Counted from the stretch's first letter, positions 37,875 through 47,617 are shown. The stretch: DNA of 64,000 nt from Comamonas odontotermitis (GCF_020080045.1 NZ_CP083451.1:3583001-3647000), one strand, 5' to 3'. Translations and numbers: made by a program. The notes: a model not told the origin generated them from the letters alone.

Positions 37875-39221
37875 ATGGCCCGCCCAAAGAAGGACACTCC
37901 GCTTGACTTGACTCAGCGCATACCATTGACAGTGGGGGCCATTGAGCGGCTGACCTGCCGCACTGACATCAAAGCACAGGCGTTTTTGCGTGACAGCGAG
38001 GTTCCAGGTCTGCGGGTTCGTGTTACCAATACTGGGGCGAAGTCATTTGTCTTTGAAGGGAAGCTGAATCGGCAAACCATCCGCCGCACTATCGGAGATG
38101 TGAAGACTTGGACAATTGAACAGGCCCGGGCCGAAGCTAGACGCTTGGCCGTGACTCTTGATAGCGGGCAAGACCCCAGGGAGATCGAGCGCCAGCAGCA
38201 AGCGCAAGCGCAAAAACGCAAGGCTGCCGCCCGAGTTCAAGCCGTAACCATGGGAGAGGCTTGGAAGATATACATCCAAGAACGTACCCAGCATTGGGGG
38301 GCTCTTCACCTGAATGACCACATACGCCTTGCAAGGGCCGGTGGTACTCCATCATTGAGGGGCACCAAGGGCAGAGGCGTTACGGGTGACGGCCCCTTAT
38401 ATGCGCTGCTGGCGCTGCCATTGTGTGAACTGACAGCGCCAACAATTGAAGCTTGGGCAGCCAAGGAGGGACAATCGCGGCCCACCACCGCACGCTTGGC
38501 ATGGCGACTATTGCGCGCCTTCCTATCTTGGTGCGCCGAGCATTCAGAGTTTGCCGCTGTGGTGCCTAGCTCCAATCCAGCCAAAACTCGCAAGACCCGA
38601 GAGGCATTGGGCAAGGCTGGGGTGAAGCAAGATGCGCTGATGAAGGAACAGCTTGCTGCGTGGTTTGAAGCAGTGCGCGCCATCGGCAATCCAGTGGTAT
38701 CCAGCTACTTACAGGCCATTTTGCTAACCGGTGCGCGCCCTGGCGAAATACAGGCCATGCGCTGGGAGGACATCAACGCCAAATGGCGTGGCCTGACCAT
38801 TCGTGACAAGGTAGAGGGTGAACGCGTCATTCCACTTACACCCTATTTACACCATCTGCTGATGGCATTGCCCCGCCGCAATGCTTATGTGTTTTCCAGT
38901 GACCGTAAGACGGGCGCTGCGATTACCGATCCCAACCACGCACATGATCGGGCTTGCAAGGTGGCAGGTCTTGACAACCTCACTCTGCACGGCTTGCGTC
39001 GTAGCTTCAAGAGCTTGACGGAGTGGCTGGAAGTGCCCGCAGGCATTGTGGCCCAAATCCAAGGCCACAAACCAAGCGCCACGGCAGAGAAACACTACAC
39101 CGTTCGTCCCCTTGATTTACTACGCCTACACCATGAGCGTATCGAGGCATGGATTCTGGAACAAGCCGAGGTGCAGTTTGACGCCTCAAAAGAGCCCGGC
39201 AAGCTGCGCGCGGTGCAATAG
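37875..39221 (+). CDS. Tyrosine recombinase (phage-type integrase)
   Basis: A 448-aa integrase. The N-terminus has a DUF4102-like arm-binding region (PGLRVRVTNTGAKSFVFEGK), a central SAM-like core-binding domain (about 130-240) and the catalytic domain with Arg in LTGARPGEIQAMRW, HGLRR in LTLHGLRRSFKSL, His in QIQGHKPSATAEKHY, with Tyr in the last group as the nucleophile. AAGGAAA precedes the ATG. It is 180 bp inside the left core repeat and reads into the island, the usual arrangement for tRNA-targeting elements. Confidence 0.95.
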   Translation: MARPKKDTPLDLTQRIPLTVGAIERLTCRTDIKAQAFLRDSEVPGLRVRVTNTGAKSFVFEGKLNRQTIRRTIGDVKTWTIEQARAEARRLAVTLDSGQDPREIERQQQAQAQKRKAAARVQAVTMGEAWKIYIQERTQHWGALHLNDHIRLARAGGTPSLRGTKGRGVTGDGPLYALLALPLCELTAPTIEAWAAKEGQSRPTTARLAWRLLRAFLSWCAEHSEFAAVVPSSNPAKTRKTREALGKAGVKQDALMKEQLAAWFEAVRAIGNPVVSSYLQAILLTGARPGEIQAMRWEDINAKWRGLTIRDKVEGERVIPLTPYLHHLLMALPRRNAYVFSSDRKTGAAITDPNHAHDRACKVAGLDNLTLHGLRRSFKSLTEWLEVPAGIVAQIQGHKPSATAEKHYTVRPLDLLRLHHERIEAWILEQAEVQFDASKEPGKLRAVQ

Positions 39222-39437
39222 ACCACCATTCAACCAGCGCCATCAATACATTGCCAATTACCCTGCTGCACCCGTGTGGCAGGGTACTTGTCCCATTGCT
39301 CACCCGTATGCAAACCTACAGGCACTGGCACAAATATATGTATGGATATACAGTATTATTACTACTCCCAGGCTAGATCTGTATTCCGAAAAGCGGGCTC
39401 CCTACCCGCCTGCCCTGGGTACTCTGTATAGGGCGTA

Positions 39438-40193
39438 ATGCGGGGGGCCAAGATGGACGTGAGCCAATTGCCAGACTTGTCGGACTGGCGCTTTGTCGAA
39501 GTTTGGACGCTTGAAGAGGCTGCAATGCTGTGGGCTGCCATTGATCCACTCATGCACCACGGCAAGCGCATCGCTGAGTTGCAAGGAGCTATACAAGAGA
39601 CGCAGTACCGCAAAGCACTCCTTTATCTTCGTGCAGCCACTGAAGCCGTTTGCGCTGGAACCCTGCCATTCACTGAAGCGTGGGAAGATCACCACGATGA
39701 CCAAGGGAATTCTTGGACGAACAAGATTGCGTTCCCGAACCTGCCCGAACCTATTCGAATTGCGCCGCAGATGACACGCGTCAAGCAAGCTGCGTTCATC
39801 AAGTGGGCGCAAAGCAAGTGCATTCCCTCGTACCGGCGCAGCCTTCAATTGGCTCAGCCGACAATCGACCTGCATGCCATGCCAGAACCTCAAAAAGTCG
39901 CAGAGCCGGTGCTACTGCTGGCAAAACCATCTGCACTTGACGAGTCCCATCCATGCCACTCGGTGGAACTCAGAGCAGGTATTGAAGTTTGGGAAGGAGT
40001 GGTAGCAACCGGTGCCTATGAGCGGGGCAAGTCGCCCAAAACGGTATTGCTGGAGGCGCTTGATGCACATCCTCGGTACAGCCTACTCAGCACCGAGGCA
40101 AAAACGCGCATATCCACCGTTGCCAATTGGAGCAAAACGGGAGGGGCACCCAAAACGCCCACCAAAGCAAACCCACCCCCCCTTGGTGAGTAA
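39438..40193 (+). CDS. Hypothetical island protein
   Basis: A 251-aa acidic/neutral protein with no family I can name. It opens WRFVEVWTLEEAAMLWAAID, a W-rich helical segment seen in hypothetical proteins near integrases of similar elements, and ends in a low-complexity Lys/Pro/Thr tail. No signal peptide or membrane segment. The start may be at 39453 (second Met). The 216-bp gap upstream includes a hairpin TACCCTGC/GCAGGGTA (39259-39286) that may end the integrase transcript. Confidence 0.6.
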   Translation: MRGAKMDVSQLPDLSDWRFVEVWTLEEAAMLWAAIDPLMHHGKRIAELQGAIQETQYRKALLYLRAATEAVCAGTLPFTEAWEDHHDDQGNSWTNKIAFPNLPEPIRIAPQMTRVKQAAFIKWAQSKCIPSYRRSLQLAQPTIDLHAMPEPQKVAEPVLLLAKPSALDESHPCHSVELRAGIEVWEGVVATGAYERGKSPKTVLLEALDAHPRYSLLSTEAKTRISTVANWSKTGGAPKTPTKANPPPLGE

Positions 40194-40208
40194 CCTCCCC
40201 ACCTTTTC

Positions 40209-40241
40209 AAACCCGCATGGTTCTTGGCCTTGCGGGTTTTT
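40209..40241 (+). terminator. Terminator after the hypothetical gene
   Basis: AAACCCGCA / TGCGGGTTT stem, 13-nt loop, then TTTTT. It separates the integrase/hypothetical unit from the replication-like module. Confidence 0.85.
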
Positions 40242-40431
40242 TGCTGTCCAGTGACCTTGTGGCCTGGTAAACCTCCCCTCCCCTTGGCTTCCCAACTGAC
40301 CCACCATTTATCCACCATTGCCCCCCCGCCCTTCAAGGCTCGACGGTGGGCAGGTTTTCTGAAGCTCCCCAGCTATTCATCAGTACCTGGAATCACAAAA
40401 CTGCGGCTATCGCAACCAACGAAAGCAAACG

Positions 40432-40677
40432 ATGCCCGCAAACACCAAACCTGTCGCAACACCTTTTCCGCCACTGGAGCAAGAAACCCGTCCTTGCGTA
40501 CCCACTGCGCAAGCCGCCCACTACCTGATGCTGGCGCCGCAAACCCTGCGTGAATGGGCCTGCTATGGCAAATACCCTGCCGCACTTCGCCCGGTGCGCG
40601 TAGGCAGCCGCCTGGCTTGGCCTGTGTCCGGCATCCGCGCGGTGCTGGGCCTGCACTGCTCTTCGGAGGGCGCGTAA
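40432..40677 (+). CDS. AlpA/excisionase-like HTH protein
   Basis: An 81-aa protein with a MerR-type helix-turn-helix: VPTAQAAHYLMLAPQTLREW, then the wing GSRLAWPVSGIRAVLG. Such proteins in islands act as excisionases or activate integrase transcription. It is the first gene of a four-gene group ending at 42878. Confidence 0.75.
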   Translation: MPANTKPVATPFPPLEQETRPCVPTAQAAHYLMLAPQTLREWACYGKYPAALRPVRVGSRLAWPVSGIRAVLGLHCSSEGA

Positions 40678-40732
40678 ATGTTCATGGCAATTTTCTACCT
40701 GACAACCTGCATTCGCGCGTGGAGGGCAAGCC

Positions 40733-41191
40733 ATGGCAGTTGACCCATCCCGCAAACCTGACCCGCAGAGCTACTACGAGGCTGAGGACTTGAAGCTGGG
40801 CAAGGGCAAAAAGTGGGTCACCACCGCCTGCGCTTTTCACGGCGGCAGTGACTCCATGCGGATCAACCTGCACAGCGGCGCATTCGTCTGCATGGCCGGT
40901 TGCGGCGCCCGTGGCGGTGATGTTCTGGCTTACCACATGGCAGCCTACGGACTGGGGTTCATTGATGCCGCAAAGGCGCTGGGATGCTGGATCGAGGACG
41001 GCTCCCTTGCGCCAGCAAAACCAACACCCTTTACTGCCCGCCAAGCGCTGGAAGTGCTGGCGGTCGAGAGCAATTTGATTGCAATTGCAGCAGCAAATAT
41101 AGCTTCTGGGGTGGTGTTGTCGCAAGACGACCGGCAACGCGTACGGCTGGCTGCAAATCGCATCCACCAGATTGGGGAGGTATTTGCATGA
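40733..41191 (+). CDS. CHC2-type zinc-finger protein (primase-like N-terminal module)
   Basis: A 152-aa protein with a zinc ribbon of CHC2 type: CAFHGG, then FVCMAGCGARGGDVLAYHM, matching the DNA-binding finger at the front of DnaG-type primases. It lacks the TOPRIM catalytic domain, so it is a stand-alone finger. GGAGGG precedes the ATG at 40733. Its stop overlaps the start of the RepA-like ATPase (ATGA), implying coupled translation and a joint role in replication. Confidence 0.8.
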   Translation: MAVDPSRKPDPQSYYEAEDLKLGKGKKWVTTACAFHGGSDSMRINLHSGAFVCMAGCGARGGDVLAYHMAAYGLGFIDAAKALGCWIEDGSLAPAKPTPFTARQALEVLAVESNLIAIAAANIASGVVLSQDDRQRVRLAANRIHQIGEVFA

Positions 41192-42519
41192 CCTATCAAA
41201 AATCGGCCTTCGAGGCGGTAGATGCCAGTGTTGCACAAGCGCTGGCCTTCCGTCCGCCCATGCGTGAAGCCGTGCATCACCAGAATTTCGATCTGCCAGC
41301 CGAGCCGACCTTTCCACCCCTGGAGGATGACGCCTTCGGCAAGAGCGGCCACTCGCCCGCGCACAAGCTCGCCAGCCGGGTGATTCTCCAGCGTGGCACA
41401 GACCTGCATCCCGAGCCAATCCGCTGGCTGTGGCAGCACTGGCTGGCGCTGGGCAAGCTGCACATTCTGGCTGGCGCCCCAGGGCAAGGCAAAACCACAT
41501 TGGCGCTGGCCATGGCCGCAACCGTGACCATGGGCGGGCGCTGGCCAGACGGCACGCGGGTGGAGAGGGGCAACATCCTGATCTGGAGCGGTGAGGACGA
41601 TCCGGCAGATACCTTGCTGCCCCGCCTGCTGGCCGCTGGTGCAGATCGTGACCGCTGCTACTTCATCCAAGGTGCGCAGAGTACGGATGGCAAGATGCAG
41701 CCGTTTGACCCGGCCCGCGATCTGGACGCACTGCGCCAAGCCATTGCAGAGATCGGCGGTATGCGCCTGCTGGTTGTTGATCCGGTGGTCTCAGCGGTAA
41801 CGGGCGACAGTCACAAGAATACCGAGGTGCGCCGGGCCTTGCAGCCACTGGTGGATCTGGCTTCCGAGTGCGGCTGTGCGGTGCTGGGTATCAGCCATTT
41901 TTCCAAGGGTGGGCAAGGGTCAGACCCGGCACAGCGCGTGGTGGGCTCCGTGGCCTTTACCGCCGTGGCCCGCGTCGTGCTGGTGGCAGCCAAGGTCAAG
42001 AGCACAGAGACAGGTGAGGACGCCCGCATTCTGGCGCGCGCCAAGTCCAATATCGGTCCGGATGATGGCGGCTTTGAATACCACCTAGAGCAAACCGAGC
42101 CGCTCCCAGGCATTGAGGCATCGCGCATTGCATGGGGCAAGGCGGTGGACGGCACAGCCCGCGATCTGTTGACTGATCCAGAGGATGACAGCAGTGCAGA
42201 AGACAGCAACGACATTTGCGAGATGCTCAAAGCGTGCCTGACGGCGGATTGCTGGACGCCTGCCGATGAAGCGCAGCGAAGTGTTCTCAAAGCCGGTTTC
42301 AGCAAAAAGCAAATCTGGACAGCCAGCAAGAAACTGGGAGTGGTTCGCAAAAAAGGGGAAAACGGGGCGCGTGATGGATGGTACTGGCGACTGCCCCAAG
42401 ACTCTGGTTCCACCCAAGATTCCAAGATTCCCAACTTTCAAGACGTGGAATCTTGGAATCTTGGCAGGGAATCTTCTGCAAGCAACCCGGGTGTGAAGGC
42501 CGACAAGGAGGTGTTCTGA
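41188..42519 (+). CDS. RepA-like AAA ATPase / helicase
   Basis: A 443-aa RecA-fold ATPase similar to plasmid RepA (RSF1010-type) helicases. Walker A is GAPGQGKTTLALAMA, Walker B is LLVVDPVVSAVTGD, and GISHFSKGG is the sensor region. The start is fixed by ATGA overlap with the CHC2 gene; the apparent longer frame upstream belongs to that gene's shadow. The last 35 residues are encoded by an iteron-like inverted repeat (42414-42475). Likely unwinds the element's origin. Confidence 0.87.
   Translation: MTYQKSAFEAVDASVAQALAFRPPMREAVHHQNFDLPAEPTFPPLEDDAFGKSGHSPAHKLASRVILQRGTDLHPEPIRWLWQHWLALGKLHILAGAPGQGKTTLALAMAATVTMGGRWPDGTRVERGNILIWSGEDDPADTLLPRLLAAGADRDRCYFIQGAQSTDGKMQPFDPARDLDALRQAIAEIGGMRLLVVDPVVSAVTGDSHKNTEVRRALQPLVDLASECGCAVLGISHFSKGGQGSDPAQRVVGSVAFTAVARVVLVAAKVKSTETGEDARILARAKSNIGPDDGGFEYHLEQTEPLPGIEASRIAWGKAVDGTARDLLTDPEDDSSAEDSNDICEMLKACLTADCWTPADEAQRSVLKAGFSKKQIWTASKKLGVVRKKGENGARDGWYWRLPQDSGSTQDSKIPNFQDVESWNLGRESSASNPGVKADKEVF
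42414..42475. repeat. Iteron-like perfect inverted repeat in the RepA-like gene
   Basis: Two 18-bp arms (42414-42431 and 42447-42464) are exact reverse complements across a 15-nt spacer. Each arm is two tandem copies of a 9-bp unit (CCAAGATTC type), and a fifth GGAATCTT follows at about 42468-42475. This could be a replication origin, a protein-binding array or a hairpin. Confidence 0.8.
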
Positions 42520-42878
42520 TGCATGCAGAAAACATCCTTGCCGAGCTGTTGGCATGTGGCATCACCCCTACGGTCACGCCAGACGGCACCGGCATTGAAG
42601 TGGATGCCGGTTGCCTGACCGATGCGCAGAGAGTCTCCATCAGAGCGCACAAGCCCGAGCTGATCGGCTGCATCCAGAAGACGGCACGCATTACCTCTGA
42701 GCTGATGGCCGCTGCCATGCGTGCTTGTGACTATTGGCGTGACAGCTCCAAGGCCCGGGAGCAAATGCGCCTGGAGATTTTGGAGACCAGGCCAGAGCAC
42801 CGAGAGGAGCTGCTGCGCATGTTCAAGGCCGACTACCCGGCATCTGGAGCGCAAAACGCATCTGCTGGCGAAGGGTAG
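42519..42878 (+). CDS. Small island protein, TubC docking-like N-terminus
   Basis: A 119-aa protein starting at an ATG that overlaps the previous stop (TGATG). Its first 50 residues (ILAELLACGITPTVTPDGTG, then LTDAQRVSIRAHKPELIGCI) resemble the TubC-docking-like fold common in small proteins at the end of replication modules of proteobacterial elements. The C-terminus is helical and charged. Function unknown; co-translation suggests it works with the ATPase. Confidence 0.7.
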   Translation: MHAENILAELLACGITPTVTPDGTGIEVDAGCLTDAQRVSIRAHKPELIGCIQKTARITSELMAAAMRACDYWRDSSKAREQMRLEILETRPEHREELLRMFKADYPASGAQNASAGEG

Positions 42879-43070
42879 AAACACGCCACGGCAGTACCCG
42901 GTTTTGAGACCAGTACGCGCGCGCGAGGTTTCCTCACCACCACATACCAGCGCACTTCATAGCGAACTCGCAAACGCAGGCACAAACGACAAAGCCATCT
43001 ACCCCAGTCGCCGCGACTGTGGCTGACTGGGGCTGCAGGTGACTTCTTAATGAGTTTGAGAGGGAAAAAT

Positions 43071-44103
43071 GGCGTTGTTGCATAAATCGGCCATAGACCG
43101 AGGTATCCCCAGCCCCAGATGCAGTTATGCAGCAGCGACCGTCTGGGGTGTGCCCAGCGCGGTAAATTGATTGAGGATAGATGCACGGATATTGAGCTCG
43201 GCCACCTGCCGCTCAAACGTCCTGGCCATCACCTTCTCGCCCAGGCGCTTGAAGCAATTCATCTTGGTCTCCACCAGCGACCTTCGGTGGTATCCGCTCC
43301 AGCGTTTCCAGATAGCTCTCCCAAACCGCCTACACGCCTTAACCGCTTCATTGCGGTGAGCAAATGCCACCCCTTTGCGCAGCTTCGCTCCTTTGCGTGG
43401 CGGGATGATTGGAATGGCTCCCCTCAGGTAGCACGCCTTATGTACATCCTGCGTGTCGTACGCTCCATCACCGGTAAAACTAGCTATCTCTTCATTGCTT
43501 GGGATTTGACCTAGCAGGTCAGCTGCCATGGGCGAGTCGCCCACTTCATTGGTGGTGACTGCGATGGCCCGAATCTGCAGCGTCTGGGCATCAATACCCA
43601 GATGCACTTTGCGCCACTGGCGGCGGCGCTCGGCACCGTGCTTTTTGGTCTTCCACTCACCTTCGCCTAAGAACTTGATGCCCGTGGAGTCGGCCAGCAT
43701 GTGCAAGCCTTTGTCGCTTGCGCGGTAGTGCACTTGCACATTCAAGCTGTTTTGCCTGCGGCACACCGTGCTGTAGTCGGGCACTGGCCAAGGCAGGCCT
43801 GCCATACGCAATAGCGATTGCACCAGGCCCAGCGTCTGGCACAAAGGCTGGCCAAACAAGCACTTGATGGTCAGACAAAACTGGATGGCCGCATCTGAGA
43901 AAGTTTGACTGCGCCCACGCTTGCCGCTAGGCACGGCCAGCCACTGCATCTCTCTATCCAGCCAGATGCTCAGGTCCCCTCGCGCCTTCAACGCTGCGTT
44001 GTACGCCTTCCAGTTTGTTGTGCGGTACTTGCGCCGTCCCCAGCTTGTCTCACTCATCTCCTCAGCCTACGCTAGCTGAGGACGGCATTTGTGCAACAAC
44101 GCC
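43071..44103 (-). mobile_element. IS903-group IS5-family insertion sequence, copy A
   Basis: 1033 bp with terminal inverted repeats beginning GGCGTTGTTGCATAAATC / GGCGTTGTTGCACAAATG. It carries one transposase. Copy B (47618-48650) is inverted and differs by one visible base. The 9-bp flanks (GGGAAAAAT and CATCATCCC) do not match, so there is no target duplication and the surroundings have been rearranged. Confidence 0.93.
43125..44057 (-). CDS. IS5-family transposase, copy A
   Basis: A 310-aa DDE transposase. The first Asp is in HMLADSTGIKF, the second in FTGDGAYDTQDVH, and the Glu region is RSLVETKMNCFKRL (the Y-x2-R-x3-E-x6-K signature of IS4/IS5 enzymes). RRQWRKVHLGIDAQTLQIRA is typical of the IS903 group. 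It appears intact. Confidence 0.95.
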   Translation of the reverse strand: MSETSWGRRKYRTTNWKAYNAALKARGDLSIWLDREMQWLAVPSGKRGRSQTFSDAAIQFCLTIKCLFGQPLCQTLGLVQSLLRMAGLPWPVPDYSTVCRRQNSLNVQVHYRASDKGLHMLADSTGIKFLGEGEWKTKKHGAERRRQWRKVHLGIDAQTLQIRAIAVTTNEVGDSPMAADLLGQIPSNEEIASFTGDGAYDTQDVHKACYLRGAIPIIPPRKGAKLRKGVAFAHRNEAVKACRRFGRAIWKRWSGYHRRSLVETKMNCFKRLGEKVMARTFERQVAELNIRASILNQFTALGTPQTVAAA

Positions 44104-44741
<638 letters not shown>

Positions 44742-45146
44742 CTAGCTCTTAAACCGCTTCTTGACATGTTTATCGCCCTGCACCTCGGGCAGCCGCGAGA
44801 TACCGTGCCGCTGCAAGCAGCGGTGCAGAGACGAGCGCGTCAGATGCGGGATAGTCGGCTGCAGCGCGTAGAGACAGTCATCCAGCGGCAGCATGGTATG
44901 CCTGCGAAAGGCGACGATCGCTGCCTCATCCTCAACGGACAAAACGGTGGAGCGCGGCTGCCTGGGCCCTGTCGGCAGATCGGTGACCGAAGGCCGATTC
45001 TTCCACTTCGCCACCGTCTTCTGATTGATGCCATAGCGTGCAGAAAGCGCTCTCAGGCTCTCTTGACTATGTTGTATCGCTCGACGGATCGCCTCCGTCG
45101 TTGTGGCGCTGCCGTGCAGAACCTGGCCCATAGTGCTTCCTTCCAT
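44742..45146 (-). pseudogene. IS481-family transposase, N-terminal fragment
   Basis: 134 residues with the IS481 HTH (SLRALSARYGINQKTVAKWK) and linker (VAFRRHTMLPLDDCLYALQP). The protein stops at KKRFKS, before the DDE domain, at the junction with the IS21 remnant. Truncated by deletion. Confidence 0.88.
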
Positions 45147-45299
45147 TCATGAGAAAAGATTGCACCATCAAAACCTGGGACCATACACCTAGGACAAGCG
45201 AATCGCCCCCCCATTTGCCGGTGTGGGACTGTATTGACCCGGTGAAAACCATCCTCAGATGGAGCCGAGTTTGCCTCTGTCCGTGGGGTTAGGGCCCGT

Positions 45300-45665
45300 T
45301 TACTGGCCCCCGGGGCTTGGAACTGCCGAGCCATCAAGGCTGGCTCGCTCCCAATTAATCTGGTCGTGTTCGCGCAGACGAAACAACATGGCGTGATGCA
45401 GTTGCTCCCACACCCCAGCCGCCTTCCGGTCGCACAGTCGACGCCAGCAGGTCATGCCACTGCCAAAGCTCATGGCTTGGAGCAAGTCCTCCCTCGGGCT
45501 GCCTGTTTGAAGCACGAACAGAATCTCATTGAGGGCGGCTTCATCGCTCACGGTGAGCGTTCTGGGGCCACCTTTGCTGGATGGAACAAATGCTGGAATC
45601 AGTGGCTGCAGCTGTTGCCACAGCTCTTTGCTTACGGGACGTCGGGCCATGAGGGCGCTGAGCAT
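45300..45665 (-). pseudogene. IS5-family (IS427-group) orfA, orphaned
   Basis: A 121-aa frame matching the first half of two-frame IS5 transposases: LWQQLQPLIPAFVPSSKGGP and SFGSGMTCWRRLCDRKAAGV, ending LDGSAVPSPGGQ with the first catalytic Asp. The second frame decays within about 120 bp (a TGPNPTDRGKLGS-like trace is seen at about 45290-45250), so no active enzyme can be made. Confidence 0.82.
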
Positions 45666-45807
45666 AGCCGATGGGACCTTGGCCAGCGAATTCCATCAGG
45701 GACCGCGGCAGCGTGCTGTCGCAAAAGTCCCGATATACGCGTGCAATCTTGACCTTCCTGGCATCACGAACTGACGGCTTGGCAAACCGGAGCGTCCATA
45801 TACGCTC

Positions 45808-46170
45808 TTATTCGCCAAAAAGCAGCTTTGTATACTTCTTGGACACAGCCCCACTGCGCTGTCCATTCGCGCTGTAATAGCGATCCTCACGACACAACCG
45901 CTCTTTTACGTCGCAGAATAGTCCGTTCGCAAAGGTGAACTCAGTCAAATCGACATCGCTCGAAGTGAGCACCTCGTTTGCAGCAGCCTTCTTACCGAGA
46001 TACTTCTCTGTCAGGTCACGGGAAATCCCCTTATCGTTGGCGCATACATATCGGTCGCAGAGCACGCCCGGCGCGGGCGACTGGATCTTGGCGAAAGGCT
46101 TTGCCTGCAAGGGCATAACGGACGAGGCCAGCAGCGCGGCCACAGAACATAAGAGCGTTGTCTTGTTCAA
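45808..46170 (-). CDS. YcgJ-family periplasmic protein
   Basis: A 120-aa protein with a clear signal peptide (MNKTTLLCSVAALLASSVMP then LQA). The mature part GVLCDRYVCANDKGISRDLT and FANGLFCDVKERLCREDRYY matches YcgJ (Fels-1 prophage protein-like), with four Cys likely forming two disulfides in the periplasm. Function is unknown. Intact coding sequence inside a zone of broken IS elements, so it is retained cargo or very recent. Confidence 0.8.
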   Translation of the reverse strand: MNKTTLLCSVAALLASSVMPLQAKPFAKIQSPAPGVLCDRYVCANDKGISRDLTEKYLGKKAAANEVLTSSDVDLTEFTFANGLFCDVKERLCREDRYYSANGQRSGAVSKKYTKLLFGE

Positions 46171-46188
46171 TGCGATAACCTCCGTTAG

Positions 46189-46401
46189 TCAGTGAGTTTC
46201 TGATTTTCGCCAGGCGTGGCGGAACAGGCTCACAGCCCATCCCAGTCCGCCGAACAGTACGAGCGCCCAACCCAGCAGCAACAGGGCGAATGGCTCCTGT
46301 AAGCGGCCGTCCGGCGCGATGGACCCGCCAAGAAGGGCGAACAGCAATAAGCAACTGACGCCGACAAGCATGAAGAGTCCAGAAATGATTCTAAGTTTCA
46401 A
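46189..46401 (-). CDS. Small two-helix membrane protein
   Basis: A 70-aa protein with two hydrophobic helices (IISGLFMLVGVSCLLLFALL and LLLLGWALVLFGGLGWAVSL) and a basic C-terminus. The start is set at a TTG (46401) with GAGG about 7 nt upstream; an ATG at 46464 would add 21 polar residues. It lies 18 bp upstream of the ycgJ-like gene on the same strand, so the two probably form an operon. No family recognised. Confidence 0.6.
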   Translation of the reverse strand: MKLRIISGLFMLVGVSCLLLFALLGGSIAPDGRLQEPFALLLLGWALVLFGGLGWAVSLFRHAWRKSETH

Positions 46402-46662
46402 TGGGAACCTCGCTGTTTGCTTTTCTGACCCAAACACTTGTCGAAAGTTCAATCTAGAGCTCAATCAGGCATTCATCCCTCTTGATCCTATGACCTGTTC
46501 ACTAAGGAAGTTCTGCAAAACCCCATTCGCTAGCCCAGCACAGCCTGATGTTGAACGGAAGGTCGCCTGATTCCTGCGCAATCCGCTGCTTAGGCCCGAT
46601 TAGCATGGTTTACAGGCCCGTTTCAGCCCTTGCAGTGCCACCTCGGCACCCCGCAGACACTC

Positions 46663-47122
46663 CTACCCCTGCAGCGCCATGATCCGCTTCCTGGCCGTCC
46701 ACAGATTGCCCAGCGCAAACAGCATCGTCAGCCGTGCCGTGTTCTTTTGGAGGCCCCTGTAGCGCAGCTTGGCATACCCAAATTGCTGCTTGATCACTCT
46801 GAACGGGTGCTCCACCTTGGCCCGCACACTGGCCTTCAGGCGCTCGGCCTTCTCCAGCAGTTTGTGCAGCTCCCGATGGGCATCGAGCGCCTTGCGCTTG
46901 CCCGGGCGCATGGCCACGTGCCACTTGATCTTGGCCTTGGCTTTGCTCCCTTGCATCTCCTGGCGCTTGTCCACTCCCTGGTAGCCCGCATCACCCCAAG
47001 CATGCTTTTCTTTGCCATGCAGCAGGCCTGCTGCCTGCGTCACGTCGTTGACGTTGGCGGCCGTGCCGATGACGGTATGCACCAGTCCTGAGTCGGCATC
47101 CACGCCAATGTGCGCCTTCATT
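46663..47122 (-). pseudogene. IS5-group transposase, C-terminal fragment
   Basis: About 150 residues: AHIGVDADSGLVHTVIGTAA, WGDAGYQGVDKRQEMQG and SVRAKVEHPFRVIKQQFGYA, the C-terminal two thirds of an IS5-type enzyme with its second Asp and Glu. The N-terminal part is missing; upstream is the 191-bp repeat. Confidence 0.87.
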
Positions 47123-47313
47123 CGGCCTTGTTGCATTACAGAGACTTCCCATAAAAGCAAGCGCTGATGGTTTTCTTTTTGATAGACCTGAATGCCGTGG
47201 TGTTCAAGAGGCGTAAAACGAGGAACAGACTGCACATCTACAGACGGGGTTGTGCACCTGGTGTGCGCCCCAAGAAACAAACCGCGCAGCAGGGCTCCTT
47301 TCAAATCCCGTGA
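47123..47313 (-). repeat. 191-bp perfect inverted repeat, copy 1
   Basis: Identical by eye to 56510-56700 in opposite orientation. One end reads GGCCTTGTTGCATTACAG, similar to the IS903-type terminal repeat, so it may be an IS end. It has an open frame (DLKGALLRGLFLGAHTRC...) conserved in both copies but with no known match. Confidence 0.85.
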
Positions 47314-47617
47314 GCATGTGCAGGTCGTGCCCTTCCAGTCCCGAGGATAGAACAACTCGTTCTTGAGGCGGCCGAAGAAGCCTTCGCAAGCCGCGTTGTC
47401 AGGAGAGCAGGCCTTGCGAGACATCGAGCGGGTGAGGTTCGCCTCGCTCATCCTAGAGAGCCAGCCTGGCCAACGGTAGTGGCCACCACGATCAGAGTGG
47501 ACCACTGGACGATCGCTTGTGTCTGCCACTGTCTCAATCGCTGCATCCAGCATTGAGTTGACCAGCTCTGCGTCCGGGCTCGTTCCAATGGTCCAGCTCA
47601 CCACCATGCCGTCGAAG
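47314..47617 (-). pseudogene. IS3-family orfB, C-terminal fragment
   Basis: About 100 residues of an IS3 integrase domain: VVHSDRGGHYRWPGWLSRM (second Asp) and SPDNAACEGFFGRLKNELFY (Glu). Cut upstream by IS copy B and downstream by the 191-bp repeat. Confidence 0.87.

Noticed and set aside
42414..42475. CRISPR-like array
   Set aside because: The repeats are 9-bp units in an inverted arrangement inside a coding sequence, with no spacers of regular length and no cas genes.
43002..43032. Hairpin CCCCAGTC/GACTGGGG before IS copy A as a terminator
   Set aside because: A 15-nt loop and no T-run follow it, so a terminator role is not supported, though it may be a minor structure.
46500..46662. Possible gene between the small membrane protein and the IS5 fragment
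   Set aside because: Only short frames without starts or similarity; likely residual IS flank.
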